35,682 bases of DNA from Pseudomonadota bacterium (GCA_023433835.1 JAEYTW010000391.1:1-35682); one strand, 5' to 3'; shown: positions 1 through 8,533, numbered from the stretch's first letter. Notes: a model not told the origin generated them from the sequence alone. Numbers and translations: made by a program.

Positions 1-759
1 GCGCTCGGCCGCTTCGCGCTCGGCATGCAGGCGCTGCTCGCGCTCGCGCGCCTCCTCCTCGCGGATCCGGTTGGTTTCGGCATCGCGCTGTAGCGCGACC
101 CGCTCCAACCCGTTGCGGCGCAGGACGTCGACCGCCTGGGCCATCGAGCCGATCTCGTCGGTGCGGTCGAGGGCGGGGACGGTGATGTCGAGGCGGCCCT
201 GCGCGATCTGGGCCATCGCGGCCCGCAGGCCGTCGAGCGGCTTCAGGATCAGCCGCAGCGCGGCGTAGACGGCGCCGACGATGACGGCCAGCAACACGAC
301 CCAGTTGACGACGGCCAGCAGCAGTTCGGTATTGAAGGCGCGGTCGAGGCCCGCCTTGCTCAGGGTCAGGATCAGCTTGCCGATCGCCTTGTCGCCGCGC
401 CTGATGTCGACCTGCGCCGACAGGACCGCGGCGCCGGCCGGCGCCTGGCCTTGCGTCGCGAGCGTCTTGCCCGCGGGGTCGACGACCCGGGCGGCAAGGA
501 AATCGGGATCGCGGCTCAACGCCTGCAGCACGTTGGCAACCTGGCCGTTGTCGAGATCCCACAGCGGCTGGACCAGCGCCTCGGCCTGGATGGCCGCGAC
601 CTGCTCGGCGCGGGTCGCGAGGCCGGCTTCGCGGTCGCGTGCGCCGCGCCACAGCCGCAGCGCGTCGGAGGCGCCCACCACCGCGCTGATCAATAGCGCG
701 ATCACCAGGATCGTCTTGGTCTTGAGCGAGATACCCCCCGCCGTGCCCGCCATCCCCAT
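1..759 (-). CDS. HAMP-domain transmembrane sensor, probably a methyl-accepting chemotaxis protein (N-terminal part, cut by window edge)
   Basis: The 253 residues visible on the reverse strand form the front half of a two-pass membrane sensor. A first membrane helix lies at about residues 14-31. It is followed by a periplasmic stretch containing QPLWDLDNGQVANVL and DPDFLAARVVDPAGKTLA, the PLW-D sensor pattern common in HAMP kinases and chemoreceptors. A second helix lies at about 145-170, and a HAMP domain (LKPLDGLRAAMAQIAQGRLD, then DEIGSMAQAVDVLR) at about 172-220. A charged Arg/Glu-rich coil then runs off the edge. This coil after HAMP is usual in alphaproteobacterial MCPs, but a histidine kinase or diguanylate cyclase output is not excluded because the output domain is not in the window. 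The start is ATG at 759; a second in-frame ATG lies six bases downstream. The gene is divergent from the membrane-protein pair at 913. Confidence 0.8.
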   Translation of the reverse strand, partial: MGMAGTAGGISLKTKTILVIALLISAVVGASDALRLWRGARDREAGLATRAEQVAAIQAEALVQPLWDLDNGQVANVLQALSRDPDFLAARVVDPAGKTLATQGQAPAGAAVLSAQVDIRRGDKAIGKLILTLSKAGLDRAFNTELLLAVVNWVVLLAVIVGAVYAALRLILKPLDGLRAAMAQIAQGRLDITVPALDRTDEIGSMAQAVDVLRRNGLERVALQRDAETNRIREEEAREREQRLHAEREAAER

Positions 760-912
760 CGCATACCCCAATTGTAAGAATTTCAGGATCGCGACAACTT
801 GGCCGCCCTCGGTTACGGCTTGATGATCGTCCAATAATTCAGGGGATGCGGACGCGCGGCGCGTGTGGTTAAGATTGCCGTCAACCAGAATTATTCCGTA
901 GGGGGAACGGGG

Positions 913-1569
913 ATGGGCATGGCCATGATGGGCATCGTTGTCGTCGGAATCGTCGCGCCCGCGGTGCTGGTGCTGATTTTGGCCCGCGCCGTACACGTTG
1001 CCGCGCCGGGCCCGGTGCCGGCGATGGTGATCAGCGGGATCGGCAGCATGGTGGTGGCCGCGGTGCTGGTGCATTTCCTGGTCGAACCCGGGCTGGTGAC
1101 GGTGTCGCGCCACTGGCCCGTCCTGCCGGCCTTGCCGATGATCCAGGGCCTGGCGCTGGTCGTGCTGGCCGAAACCCTCAAGGTCTGGTCGATCCGCTGG
1201 ACGCTCTCGATCGCAGGGGGGCTTACCTGGCGCCGCTTCGCGGTCCTGGCCGCCTGGACCGGGGCGGGGGTGGCGGTGACGCAGACCTGCCTGCCGCTCT
1301 TCATGCACGGCGATGCCGCGCAGGTCGCGGCGAGCGTGGCGCTGGCACCGATGCATGTGCTGAGCGCGGTGGTCGCCGCCTGGCTGCTGTGGCGGCGCAT
1401 GACGGCGGCGGCCTTCGGCCTGTCGATCATCCTGCCGGCGCTGTGCGTGGCGCTGTCGGTCTCGCCCGCCATGGCCTGGTGGACGGCGGCGGTGATCGGT
1501 GCGGCCGTGCTGGTGCCCGCGGCACTCGCCCTGTCGCGGCCGGACGCCCTGGACCGCGCGGTGCCGTAA
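913..1569 (+). CDS. PrsW-like multi-pass membrane protein that has lost protease residues (pseudo-protease paralogue)
   Basis: A 218-residue protein made almost entirely of membrane helices. It aligns end to end with the downstream gene, with shared blocks such as TWRRFAVLAAWTG against SWRRFAILSAWTG. The neighbour keeps the PrsW-family polar residues, but here they are mostly gone. The EE..K motif is reduced to A86-E87..K90, the motif-2 Glu is Gln124, the residue after the motif-3 His (H148) is Ser151 rather than Asn, and the last His and Asn are Pro175 and Val179. The family assignment therefore rests on its sister. Start: ATG 913 follows a purine-rich GGGGGAACGGGG and matches the start of the paralogue; a GTG at 865 would add 16 residues. 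The sister gene begins 7 bp after its stop, so the two are probably co-translated. A regulatory or partner role is an inference. Confidence 0.75.
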   Translation: MGMAMMGIVVVGIVAPAVLVLILARAVHVAAPGPVPAMVISGIGSMVVAAVLVHFLVEPGLVTVSRHWPVLPALPMIQGLALVVLAETLKVWSIRWTLSIAGGLTWRRFAVLAAWTGAGVAVTQTCLPLFMHGDAAQVAASVALAPMHVLSAVVAAWLLWRRMTAAAFGLSIILPALCVALSVSPAMAWWTAAVIGAAVLVPAALALSRPDALDRAVP

Positions 1570-1576
1570 AGGACCG

Positions 1577-2248
1577 ATGGGTTTTCTCGATGCCTTGACG
1601 GCCGGCTTCATGGCGCCGGCGGGGTTGGTTTTAGTCCTCGGCCGGATCTTTCGCATTGCAGGCGGGCGGCTCAGCTATCTGATGCTGCTGGGCGGTGCCG
1701 GCTGCGTCCTGGTGGCGATCGCGGCGGAATTCCTGGCGGAGCCGGGTGCCGGACTGATCGGGCGTCACTGGCGCGATCAGAAGATCGCGCTGCTGATCGA
1801 CGCGCTGATCGTGGCGACCATCGAGGAGTTGTTGAAGGTCGGCATCATGTACCGGCTGCTGACCAAGGCCGACGGCATGAGCTGGCGGCGTTTCGCCATC
1901 CTCTCGGCCTGGACCGGCGTCGGTTTCGCCGCGGCCGAAAACTGGACCTATGTCGCCCGTTACGGCGGCGATGTCATGATCCTGCGCAGTTTCACGGCAT
2001 CATGGGTCCATGTCCTGAACGCGATCGTTGCCGCGCGGCTGCTGTGGCTCGGCGCGCAGGAAGGCGCGCGGGACATGACGATCGCGGCCTTCTGCCTGTC
2101 GATCGTCCTGCATGCCGCATACAATTACCTCGTCTCGATCTACCAGATAGCGGGCTGGACCTTCCTGGTCGCGCTGATCACGATCGCCGGCTTCGCCGGC
2201 GCGGCAATGTCGCGCCGGGACGAACCGCGCCTCAAGCCCACTATCTGA
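1577..2248 (+). CDS. PrsW-like (CAAX/PrsW superfamily) glutamic intramembrane protease
   Basis: A 223-residue integral membrane protein with about seven predicted helices. It carries the PrsW/Abi-type motifs in order: IEELLK (E83, E84, K87), GFAAAEN (F117, E121, N122), WVHVLN (H145, N148) and LHAAYN (H179, N183). In characterised PrsW proteins the two Glu and one His are needed for intramembrane cleavage of anti-sigma factors. The substrate here is unknown, and no sigma/anti-sigma pair is visible nearby. Start ATG 1577 has AAAGG five bases upstream, inside the end of the preceding gene. It forms a tight pair with the degenerate paralogue upstream. The exact subfamily (PrsW M82 or another CPBP-like branch) cannot be fixed by eye. 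Confidence 0.75.
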   Translation: MGFLDALTAGFMAPAGLVLVLGRIFRIAGGRLSYLMLLGGAGCVLVAIAAEFLAEPGAGLIGRHWRDQKIALLIDALIVATIEELLKVGIMYRLLTKADGMSWRRFAILSAWTGVGFAAAENWTYVARYGGDVMILRSFTASWVHVLNAIVAARLLWLGAQEGARDMTIAAFCLSIVLHAAYNYLVSIYQIAGWTFLVALITIAGFAGAAMSRRDEPRLKPTI

Positions 2249-2262
2249 AGGCGGTGCGTAAG

Positions 2263-2285
2263 ATATTCCATGCAATATGGGATAT
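2263..2285. promoter_or_regulatory. Imperfect inverted repeat in an AT-rich gap upstream of the GntR gene
   Basis: ATATTCCAT-GCAAT-ATGGGATAT has nine-base arms with one mismatch. It lies just after the stop of the PrsW-like gene in a locally AT-rich stretch (about 2260-2370). No U-tract follows, so an intrinsic terminator is unlikely. It could be an operator for the GntR protein encoded from 2413, but its distance (about 130 bp) makes this uncertain. Confidence 0.3.
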
Positions 2286-2412
2286 TAAGAAAATCTACTA
2301 AGCTATTGAAATCCGGTAATCTGAATTGTTCCAGGCCAATTTTGTGCCTAGTTTTTATGCATTCATCAGATTGACATGAGCCGCTTTGCCCCGGTATGCC
2401 AAGGAAACCGGC

Positions 2413-3132
2413 ATGGGGGACAGGGGTGCCGGCGGGGGATTCGACGGCGCTGACATGACGGCCCTGAAACGCAGCACCACGACCGATGACGTCCGCCAGC
2501 GCCTGGCGGACGAGATCCTGCTGGGCCAGTTCCGGCCCGGCCATCGGCTGGACGAGCAGTCGCTGTCGCTGCGCTACGGGGTGTCGCGCACGCCGGTGCG
2601 CGAGGCCCTGAAGCAGCTCGCCGTCACCGGCCTGGTCGAGGCGCGGCCGCACAAGGGCGTCGTCGTCGCCGAGATCTCGGCCGAGGCGCTGTCCCTGATG
2701 TTCGAGGCAATCGCCGATTGCGAGGCGGCCTGCGCCCGCCATGCCGCCCGGCGGATGACGGCGACCGACCGGCAGATGCTGGCCGATCTCCACACCCTCA
2801 GCCACCAGGCCGTGGTTGCCGGCGACGGCGAGCGCTACGACGCGCTCAACCGCGAGTTCCATGCATTGATCCTGCGCGGGGCGCGCAACAGCTATCTTGC
2901 CGATGCCGCGCAAGGCCTGCGCCATCGCGTCATGCCGTTCCGCCGCGCCCAGTTCCGGCGCCCGGAGCGCATCAACCAATCATTCGCCGAGCATCAGCGG
3001 ATCGTCGACGCCATCCTGACCGAGGACGAGGAGGCCGCCGCCCGCGCGATGCGCGGCCATGTCGCCGAGGCGGGTGGGGCGTCGGCCGACCTGCTGGGGC
3101 CGGCCCGTCGTGTCCAGTCGGTCGGAGAGTAG
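2413..3132 (+). CDS. GntR-family transcriptional regulator, FadR/FCD subfamily
   Basis: A 239-residue regulator. The winged helix-turn-helix occupies about residues 22-80, with the family hallmark SLRYGVSRTPVREALKQLA and the wing RPHKGVVVAEIS. An all-helical FCD ligand-binding domain follows, with the likely metal/ligand residues in NREFHALI, EHQRIVDAI and RGHVAEAGG. FCD regulators usually repress a neighbouring catabolic operon until a small carboxylate or related metabolite binds. Here the next genes (TauE exporter, gamma-glutamyltransferase-like enzyme, Dpp transporter) are the obvious target. Start: ATG 2413 has AAGGAA at a six-base spacing. Alternatives are TTG 2386 and ATG 2455; only ATG 2455 directly abuts the DNA-binding domain. 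Confidence 0.88.
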   Translation: MGDRGAGGGFDGADMTALKRSTTTDDVRQRLADEILLGQFRPGHRLDEQSLSLRYGVSRTPVREALKQLAVTGLVEARPHKGVVVAEISAEALSLMFEAIADCEAACARHAARRMTATDRQMLADLHTLSHQAVVAGDGERYDALNREFHALILRGARNSYLADAAQGLRHRVMPFRRAQFRRPERINQSFAEHQRIVDAILTEDEEAAARAMRGHVAEAGGASADLLGPARRVQSVGE

Positions 3133-3139
3133 TCGTTCA

Positions 3140-3964
3140 ATGGGTTTCGTGCTTGCCAATCCCCTGATGCTCGGCGGCATCCTCCTGACGGTGGGGGCCG
3201 TGTCCGGCGTCGCCGCCGGGCTGCTCGGCGTCGGCGGCGGCATCATCATCGTGCCGGTGCTCTACCACCTGTTCACCGAGCTGGGCGTCGATCCCGCGGT
3301 GCGCATGCATCTTGCCGTCGGCACCAGCCTGACGACGATCATCGCCACCTCGACCACCTCGATCCGCGCCCACGCCAAGCGCGGCGCGGTCGATACGGCC
3401 CTGCTCAAATCCTGGGGGCCGGCGATCTTCGTCGGCGTGCTGATCGGCACCGCCATCGCCGGTTTCGTGCGTGGCGCGGCGCTGACCGCGGTGTTTGCCG
3501 TGATGGCGACGATCGTGTCGATCTACATGGCTTTCGGCCGGCCGCATTGGCGGATCGCCGACCAGTTGCCGACCGGCATCCTGCGCCATGCCATCGCCAC
3601 CTTCATCGGCGCGTTTTCGGCGATGATGGGCATCGGCGGCGGCACGCTGTCGGTGCCGACGCTGACCCTGTTCGGCTATCCCATTCACAAGGCCGTCGGC
3701 ACCGCCGCGGCCATTGGCCTGATCATCGGAATTCCTGGTACGATCGGTTTCGTGCTGGCCGGCTGGGGCGTGCCCGACCGCCCGGCCTGGAGCCTCGGCT
3801 ACGTCAACCTGCTCGGCGTCGCCGCCCTGCTGCCGACTTCGATGCTGCTGGCGCCGGTGGGCGCGCGTCTCGCCCACAGCCTGGATACCCGGCGCCTCAA
3901 GCAGATCTTCGCCGCCTTCCTCGGGCTCACCGCCCTGCGCATGTTCTACGGATTGCTCGCATGA
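3140..3964 (+). CDS. TauE/SafE family sulfite/organo-anion exporter
   Basis: A 274-residue inner-membrane protein with about eight helices in two repeated halves, each opening with the family's glycine motif (GLLGVGGGIIIVPVL near residue 28 and MMGIGGGTLSVPTL near 164). TauE/SafE proteins export sulfite, sulfoacetate or related anions formed during sulfur-compound breakdown. Start ATG 3140 was chosen over an upstream in-frame start at 3059 because the extra residues lie inside the gntR gene and look like shadow sequence; GGAGAG lies about ten bases upstream. It overlaps the next gene by ATGA, so the two are coupled. Position in the operon suggests export of a sulfur or carboxylate product of the downstream hydrolases, which is an inference. 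Confidence 0.87.
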   Translation: MGFVLANPLMLGGILLTVGAVSGVAAGLLGVGGGIIIVPVLYHLFTELGVDPAVRMHLAVGTSLTTIIATSTTSIRAHAKRGAVDTALLKSWGPAIFVGVLIGTAIAGFVRGAALTAVFAVMATIVSIYMAFGRPHWRIADQLPTGILRHAIATFIGAFSAMMGIGGGTLSVPTLTLFGYPIHKAVGTAAAIGLIIGIPGTIGFVLAGWGVPDRPAWSLGYVNLLGVAALLPTSMLLAPVGARLAHSLDTRRLKQIFAAFLGLTALRMFYGLLA

Positions 3965-5787
3965 CCGCATCGCCCCACGCCATGGCCTTCACCACCCGGC
4001 CCGAGATCCGCGGCACCTTCGGCGTCGTCTCCTCGACCCATTGGCTGGCCTCCTCGGCCGCGATGGGCGTGCTCGAGCGCGGCGGCAACGCCTTCGACGC
4101 CGCCGTCACCGCCGGCTTCGTGCTGCAGGTGGTCGAGCCGCACCTGAACGGCCTGGGCGGCGATCTGCCCGCCCTGGTCTGGTCGGCGAAGAACCGGCGC
4201 ATGGAAGTGATCTGCGGCCAGGGCCCCTCGCCGCAGGCGGCCACCATTGCCCATTTCCGCGGGCTGGGCCTCGACCTCGTGCCGGGCTCGGGCCTGCTGG
4301 CGCCTTGCGTGCCGGGCGCCTTCGACGCCTGGGCGCTGATGCTGCGCGACTACGGCACCATCGGGCTCGACGAGGCGCTGGCCCCGGCGATCCATTACGC
4401 CGAGGGCGGCTACCCGCTGGTCTCCCGCATCGTCGATACCATCGCGACGGTGCGCGAGCTGTTCACCGACGAATGGAAGACCTCCGCCGCAGTCTACCTG
4501 CCCGGCGGCAACCTGCCCGACACCGCGCGCCTGTTCCGCAATCCCGCTTTGGCCCAGACCTATCGCCGCTTCGCCAGGATCGCGGCCGAGACCTCGGGCA
4601 GCCGCGAGGCGCGCATCGACGCGGTACGCAAGGCCTGGTCCGAGGGTTTCATCGCCGAGGCCGTCGACCGCTTCTGCCGCGAGACCGAGGCGATGGATTC
4701 GTCGGGCCGCCGCCATCGCGGCCTGCTGACCGGCGACGACATGGCGCGCTGGCAGGCGAGCGTCGAGGCACCGCTGACCTACGACTATCACGGCTGGACG
4801 GTGGCCAAGTGCGGGCCGTGGAGCCAGGGCCCGGCGCTGTTGCAGCAGCTCGCTTTGCTCAAGGGTTTCGATCTCGAGGCCATGGACCCGCACGGCCCGG
4901 ATTTCATCCATACGGTGATCGAGGCGTCCAAGCTGGCCTTCGCCGACCGCGAAGCCTGGTACGGCGACCCCGCCGTCGTCGAGGTGCCGATGGCGGCGCT
5001 GCTGTCCGATGAATACCAGGCCGAGCGCCGCGCGCTGATCGGGGACACCGCCTCGATGGAAATCCGCCCGGGGAACCCGACGGGTCGCGACGCGCGCCTT
5101 GCCGCCAAGCGGGAGGCGGCTGCCGGCGGCGCCGGTATCGGCGAGCCTACCGTCGGCCGCCTGTCGGAAAGCCCGACCAGGCGCGGCGCGATGTCGGGTG
5201 ACACCTGCCATGTCGACGTCATCGACCGCCATGGCAACATGGTGGCCGCCACCCCGTCGGGCGGCTGGCTGCAATCGTCGCCGATCATCCCGGAACTCGG
5301 CATGTGCCTGGGTACCCGCGGCCAGATGTTCTGGCTGGAGGAAGGCCTGCCCAATTCGCTGGCGCCGAACAAGCGGCCGCGCACCACGCTGTCGCCGTCG
5401 ATGGCGCTGCACGAGGGCAAGCCGGCGCTGGCCTTCGGCACGCCGGGCGGCGACCAGCAGGACCAGTGGTCGATCCAGCTGTTCCTGAAGCATGTCCATC
5501 ACAAGATGAACCTGCAGGAAGCCATCGATTCGCCGGCCTTCCATTCCGAGCATTTCCCGTCGTCGTTCTATCCGCGCGCGGCGCGCCCGGGTTACCTCGC
5601 GGTCGAGGGGCGCATCCCCCCGGCGACGGTCGAGGCCCTGCGCGCCCGCGGCCATCTGGTCGAGGTCGGCGGCAATTGGTCGGAAGGCCGGCTCTGCGCC
5701 TGCGGCATCGATGAGACGCCCGATGGCACCGTGCTGAAGGCCGGCGCCAATCCGCGGGGCATGCAGGGCTACGCCGTGGGGCGCTGA
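3961..5787 (+). CDS. Gamma-glutamyltransferase-family Ntn hydrolase (non-classical, cytoplasmic type)
   Basis: A 608-residue GGT-fold enzyme with no signal peptide. The large subunit region begins GTFGVVSSTHWLASSAAMGVLE and contains GGNAFDAAVTAGFVLQVVEP. The autoprocessing/nucleophile site is Thr415 in GDTCHVDVIDRHGNMVAATP, at the expected start of the small subunit. The oxyanion region reads KRPRTTLSPSMAL and FGTPGGDQQDQW, the pattern of the YwrD-like branch. Classical GGT has an FREMAP-type motif whose Arg binds the gamma-glutamyl carboxylate. Here the equivalent position reads EVICGQGPSP, so ordinary gamma-glutamyl specificity is doubtful. The gene overlaps tauE by four bases and is followed by DUF1028 and a peptide transporter, suggesting that the substrate is an imported peptide-like N-acyl compound. 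Confidence 0.88.
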   Translation: MTASPHAMAFTTRPEIRGTFGVVSSTHWLASSAAMGVLERGGNAFDAAVTAGFVLQVVEPHLNGLGGDLPALVWSAKNRRMEVICGQGPSPQAATIAHFRGLGLDLVPGSGLLAPCVPGAFDAWALMLRDYGTIGLDEALAPAIHYAEGGYPLVSRIVDTIATVRELFTDEWKTSAAVYLPGGNLPDTARLFRNPALAQTYRRFARIAAETSGSREARIDAVRKAWSEGFIAEAVDRFCRETEAMDSSGRRHRGLLTGDDMARWQASVEAPLTYDYHGWTVAKCGPWSQGPALLQQLALLKGFDLEAMDPHGPDFIHTVIEASKLAFADREAWYGDPAVVEVPMAALLSDEYQAERRALIGDTASMEIRPGNPTGRDARLAAKREAAAGGAGIGEPTVGRLSESPTRRGAMSGDTCHVDVIDRHGNMVAATPSGGWLQSSPIIPELGMCLGTRGQMFWLEEGLPNSLAPNKRPRTTLSPSMALHEGKPALAFGTPGGDQQDQWSIQLFLKHVHHKMNLQEAIDSPAFHSEHFPSSFYPRAARPGYLAVEGRIPPATVEALRARGHLVEVGGNWSEGRLCACGIDETPDGTVLKAGANPRGMQGYAVGR

Positions 5788-5808
5788 CAAGTCGGGGGAG
5801 GGGGAAGC

Positions 5809-6519
5809 ATGACCTGGTCGATCGTGGCGCGTGATCCGGTGACGGGGGCGCTGGGCGTCGCCGTCACCACCAAGTTCTTCGCGGTCGGCGCCTTGTGCCC
5901 GCATGCCGCCAGCGGCATCGGCGCCTTGGCCACCCAGGCCCTGCTCAACCCGACCTGGGGGCCGCGCGGCCTGGCTTTGCTGCGCGAGGGCGTGCCGGCC
6001 CCCGACGTCGTCCGCCTGCTGGTCGAAAGCGACGAGGGGCGGGAGACGCGGCAGCTGCATGTCGTCGACGCGGCCGGCCGTGTCGGCCGCCATACCGGCA
6101 GCGGCTGCATCGGCTGGGCCGGGCATGACGACGGGCCGGGCTTCTCGGTCGCCGGCAACATGCTGGCCGGACCCGGCGTGGTCGAGGCGACGGCGGCGAC
6201 CTTCGCCGCCTCGGCCGGGCACAGCCTGGCCGAACGTTTCCTCGATGCCCTCGATGCCGGCCAGGCCGAGGGCGGCGACAAGCGCGGCAAGCAGTCGGCC
6301 GCGCTGGTCATCTACACGGCGGAAGATTACCCGGCCCTGTCGCTCAGGGTCGACGACCACCCGGAACCGCTGGCCGAGCTGCGCCGCCTCTACGGCATTT
6401 CGCAGGGACGCTATGCCGCCTTCCACCAGTTCATGGCGACCCGCGCCAATCCATCCGGCACCTGGGATCGCAGCGTGATCGAGGCGGAGGCCCTGCGGCG
6501 GGAAGCCGCGACGCAATGA
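5809..6519 (+). CDS. DUF1028 family putative Ntn-hydrolase-like protein
   Basis: A 236-residue soluble protein matching the DUF1028 family from its first residues (TWSIVARDPVTGALGVAVTT), with the Gly/Ala-rich core continuing through CPHAASGIGALATQA and GPGFSVAGNMLAGPGVV. The family is structurally related to N-terminal nucleophile hydrolases and is often found beside peptide transporters and GGT-type enzymes, but no reaction is firmly known to me. The start ATG 5809 follows a strong GGGGGAGGGGGAAGC. The end overlaps the first transporter ATPase gene by ATGA. Position between GGT and Dpp suggests hydrolysis of the imported compound. Confidence 0.85.
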   Translation: MTWSIVARDPVTGALGVAVTTKFFAVGALCPHAASGIGALATQALLNPTWGPRGLALLREGVPAPDVVRLLVESDEGRETRQLHVVDAAGRVGRHTGSGCIGWAGHDDGPGFSVAGNMLAGPGVVEATAATFAASAGHSLAERFLDALDAGQAEGGDKRGKQSAALVIYTAEDYPALSLRVDDHPEPLAELRRLYGISQGRYAAFHQFMATRANPSGTWDRSVIEAEALRREAATQ

Positions 6520-7484
6520 GCGATCTGCTCGAGGTCGAGAATCTCCGTACGCATTTTGCCGTCGACGGCGGTGAATTCCGCGCCGTCGACGGCGTCTCGT
6601 TCCGCGTCGGCCAGGGTCGCACGCTGGCCATCGTCGGTGAGTCCGGCTGCGGCAAGTCGGTCACCTCGCTGTCGATCATGGGGCTGGTGCCCTCGCCGCC
6701 CGGGCGCATCGCCGGCGGCGCGGTGCGTTTCGCCGGACGCGACCTGACGACATTGAGCCTGCCCGAACTGCGCGACCTGCGCGGCAACCGCCTGGCGATG
6801 ATCTTCCAGGAACCGATGACCTCGCTGAACCCGGCCTTCACGATCGGCGAGCAGATCATCGAAGGGCTGGTCCGCCACAAGCGGCTGTCGCGGGCCCAGG
6901 CGCGCGCCAAGGCGATCGAGATGCTGCGCCGGGTCAACATTCCCGCGCCGGAGCGGCGCGTGGACGACTATCCGCACAAGCTGTCGGGCGGCATGCGCCA
7001 GCGCGCGATGATCGCCATGGCCCTGGCCTGCGACCCCGAGCTTCTGATCGCCGATGAGCCGACCACGGCGCTGGACGTGACCGTCCAGGCCCAGATCCTC
7101 GATCTGCTGCGCGCGCTGCAGCGCGATTTCGGCACCGCGATCCTCCTGATCACCCACGACCTGGGCGTCGTCGCCGAGATGGCCGACGACGTCGTGGTCA
7201 TGTATGCGGGGCAGGTGGTCGAGCAGGCGCCGGTGGCGCTGCTGTTCGACCAGCCCCAGCACCCCTACACCATCGGCCTCCTGGGCTCGGTCCCCCGGCT
7301 CGACCGCGAGCAGGAGCGGCTCGATGCCATCGACGGCACGGTGCCCGATCCGCTGCGCATGCCGCCGGGCTGCCGCTTCAGCCCGCGCTGTCCGTTCGTC
7401 GTCGAGCAATGCCGGATCGAGCCGCCGGTGCTGGCCGAGGTCGCGGCCGGCCACAACGTCGCCTGCTGGCGGGCCCCGCTATGA
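6516..7484 (+). CDS. Oligopeptide/dipeptide ABC transporter ATPase, DppD type
   Basis: A 322-residue ATPase with Walker A GESGCGKS (41-48), Q-loop in IFQEPMTSLNP, signature LSGGMRQRAMIA, Walker B LLIADEPTTALD and the H-loop ITHDLGVV. The C-terminal oligopeptide-transporter extension contains CRFSPRCPFVVEQCR, whose cysteines bind an iron-sulfur or metal centre in some members. With the DppF-like neighbour it powers import of a peptide-sized substrate through the permeases at 10068 and 11013. It is coupled at both ends by ATGA overlaps. Here the ATPase genes come before the binding protein and permeases, the reverse of the common dppABCDF order. Confidence 0.93.
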   Translation: MSDLLEVENLRTHFAVDGGEFRAVDGVSFRVGQGRTLAIVGESGCGKSVTSLSIMGLVPSPPGRIAGGAVRFAGRDLTTLSLPELRDLRGNRLAMIFQEPMTSLNPAFTIGEQIIEGLVRHKRLSRAQARAKAIEMLRRVNIPAPERRVDDYPHKLSGGMRQRAMIAMALACDPELLIADEPTTALDVTVQAQILDLLRALQRDFGTAILLITHDLGVVAEMADDVVVMYAGQVVEQAPVALLFDQPQHPYTIGLLGSVPRLDREQERLDAIDGTVPDPLRMPPGCRFSPRCPFVVEQCRIEPPVLAEVAAGHNVACWRAPL

Positions 7485-8533
7485 ACAACCTGCTCGAGGT
7501 GCGCGGCCTGACCAGGCATTTCGTCGCCTCGCGCGGCTTCTTCGGGGGCGCCCGCAGCCATGTTCGCGCCGTCGACGATCTCGACCTCGATCTCGCACCC
7601 GGCGAGACGCTCGGCATCGTCGGCGAATCCGGCTGCGGCAAGTCGACGCTCGGCCGGCTGATCCTGCGGCTGATCGATCCGACGGCGGGCACGATCCGCT
7701 TCAAGGGCCGCGACGTCACCGGCCTGGCGGGCGCCGAATTGCGGGCCCTGCGCCGCGAGATGCAACTGGTGTTCCAGGATCCCTATGCCTCGTTGAATCC
7801 GCGGATGACGGTCGCCGATATCCTGGCCGAGCCGCTGGCGCTGCATGGCCTGATGCCGGCGGCGCGGCGACCGGAACGGGTCGCCGAGCTTCTGCGTATC
7901 GTCGGGCTGTCGCCGGCCCATGCCCGGCGCTATCCGCATGAGTTCTCCGGCGGCCAGCGCCAGCGTATCGGCATTGCCCGGGCGCTGGCCGTCGAGCCCG
8001 AGCTGATCGTCTGCGACGAGGCCGTCTCCGCCCTCGACGTCTCGGTCCAGGCCCAGGTGCTGAACCTGTTGAAGGACCTGCAGGCGCGTCTGGGCATCGC
8101 GCTGGTGTTCATCGCTCATGATCTGGCCGTCGTTCGCCATATCGCGGCCCGCGTCGCGGTGATGTATCTCGGCCGTGTCGTCGAGACCGGACCGGCGCGC
8201 GACCTGTTCGCCCGGCCGCGCCATCCCTATACCCGCGCGCTGCTCTCGGCCATTCCGGTGCCGACGCCGGGGGCGGCGCGCAACCGCGTGATCCTGTCGG
8301 GCGACGTGCCCAGCCCGATCGACCCGCCGCCGGGCTGCCGCTTCCACACCCGCTGTCCTTTCGTGGTCGACCGCTGCCGCGTCGACGTGCCCGCGCTCGA
8401 AGCCGGCGTCGCCTGCCATCGCTGGCGCGAGTTGCCGGCGGCGGCGGGGTTGCCGTCGGAAGGAACCGGGCCGGGGGCCGAACGGCTCGCCCGGCTGCAG
8501 GCGCATTTCTCCACCCGTTCCGTTGCCCGCTAG
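7481..8533 (+). CDS. Oligopeptide/dipeptide ABC transporter ATPase, DppF type
   Basis: A 350-residue ATPase with Walker A GESGCGKST (48-56), Q-loop VFQDPYASLNP, signature FSGGQRQRIGIA, Walker B LIVCDEAVSALD and H-loop IAHDLAVV. The C-terminal domain has CRFHTRCPFVVDRCR. Start ATG 7481 overlaps the previous stop (ATGA). The VCDEAVSALD form of Walker B is the usual one for the F-type subunit. A tail of about 30 residues after the conserved C-terminal domain (rich in Ala, Gly and Pro) has no obvious role. It pairs with the D-type ATPase to form the heterodimeric motor. Confidence 0.93.
   Translation: MNNLLEVRGLTRHFVASRGFFGGARSHVRAVDDLDLDLAPGETLGIVGESGCGKSTLGRLILRLIDPTAGTIRFKGRDVTGLAGAELRALRREMQLVFQDPYASLNPRMTVADILAEPLALHGLMPAARRPERVAELLRIVGLSPAHARRYPHEFSGGQRQRIGIARALAVEPELIVCDEAVSALDVSVQAQVLNLLKDLQARLGIALVFIAHDLAVVRHIAARVAVMYLGRVVETGPARDLFARPRHPYTRALLSAIPVPTPGAARNRVILSGDVPSPIDPPPGCRFHTRCPFVVDRCRVDVPALEAGVACHRWRELPAAAGLPSEGTGPGAERLARLQAHFSTRSVAR

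Noticed and set aside
3946..6516. Long open frame (856 codons) on the minus strand across the GGT and DUF1028 genes
   Set aside because: Its translation is low-complexity Arg/Ala/Gly/His text with no family motif and lies opposite two well-supported genes. Long antisense frames are common in very GC-rich DNA.
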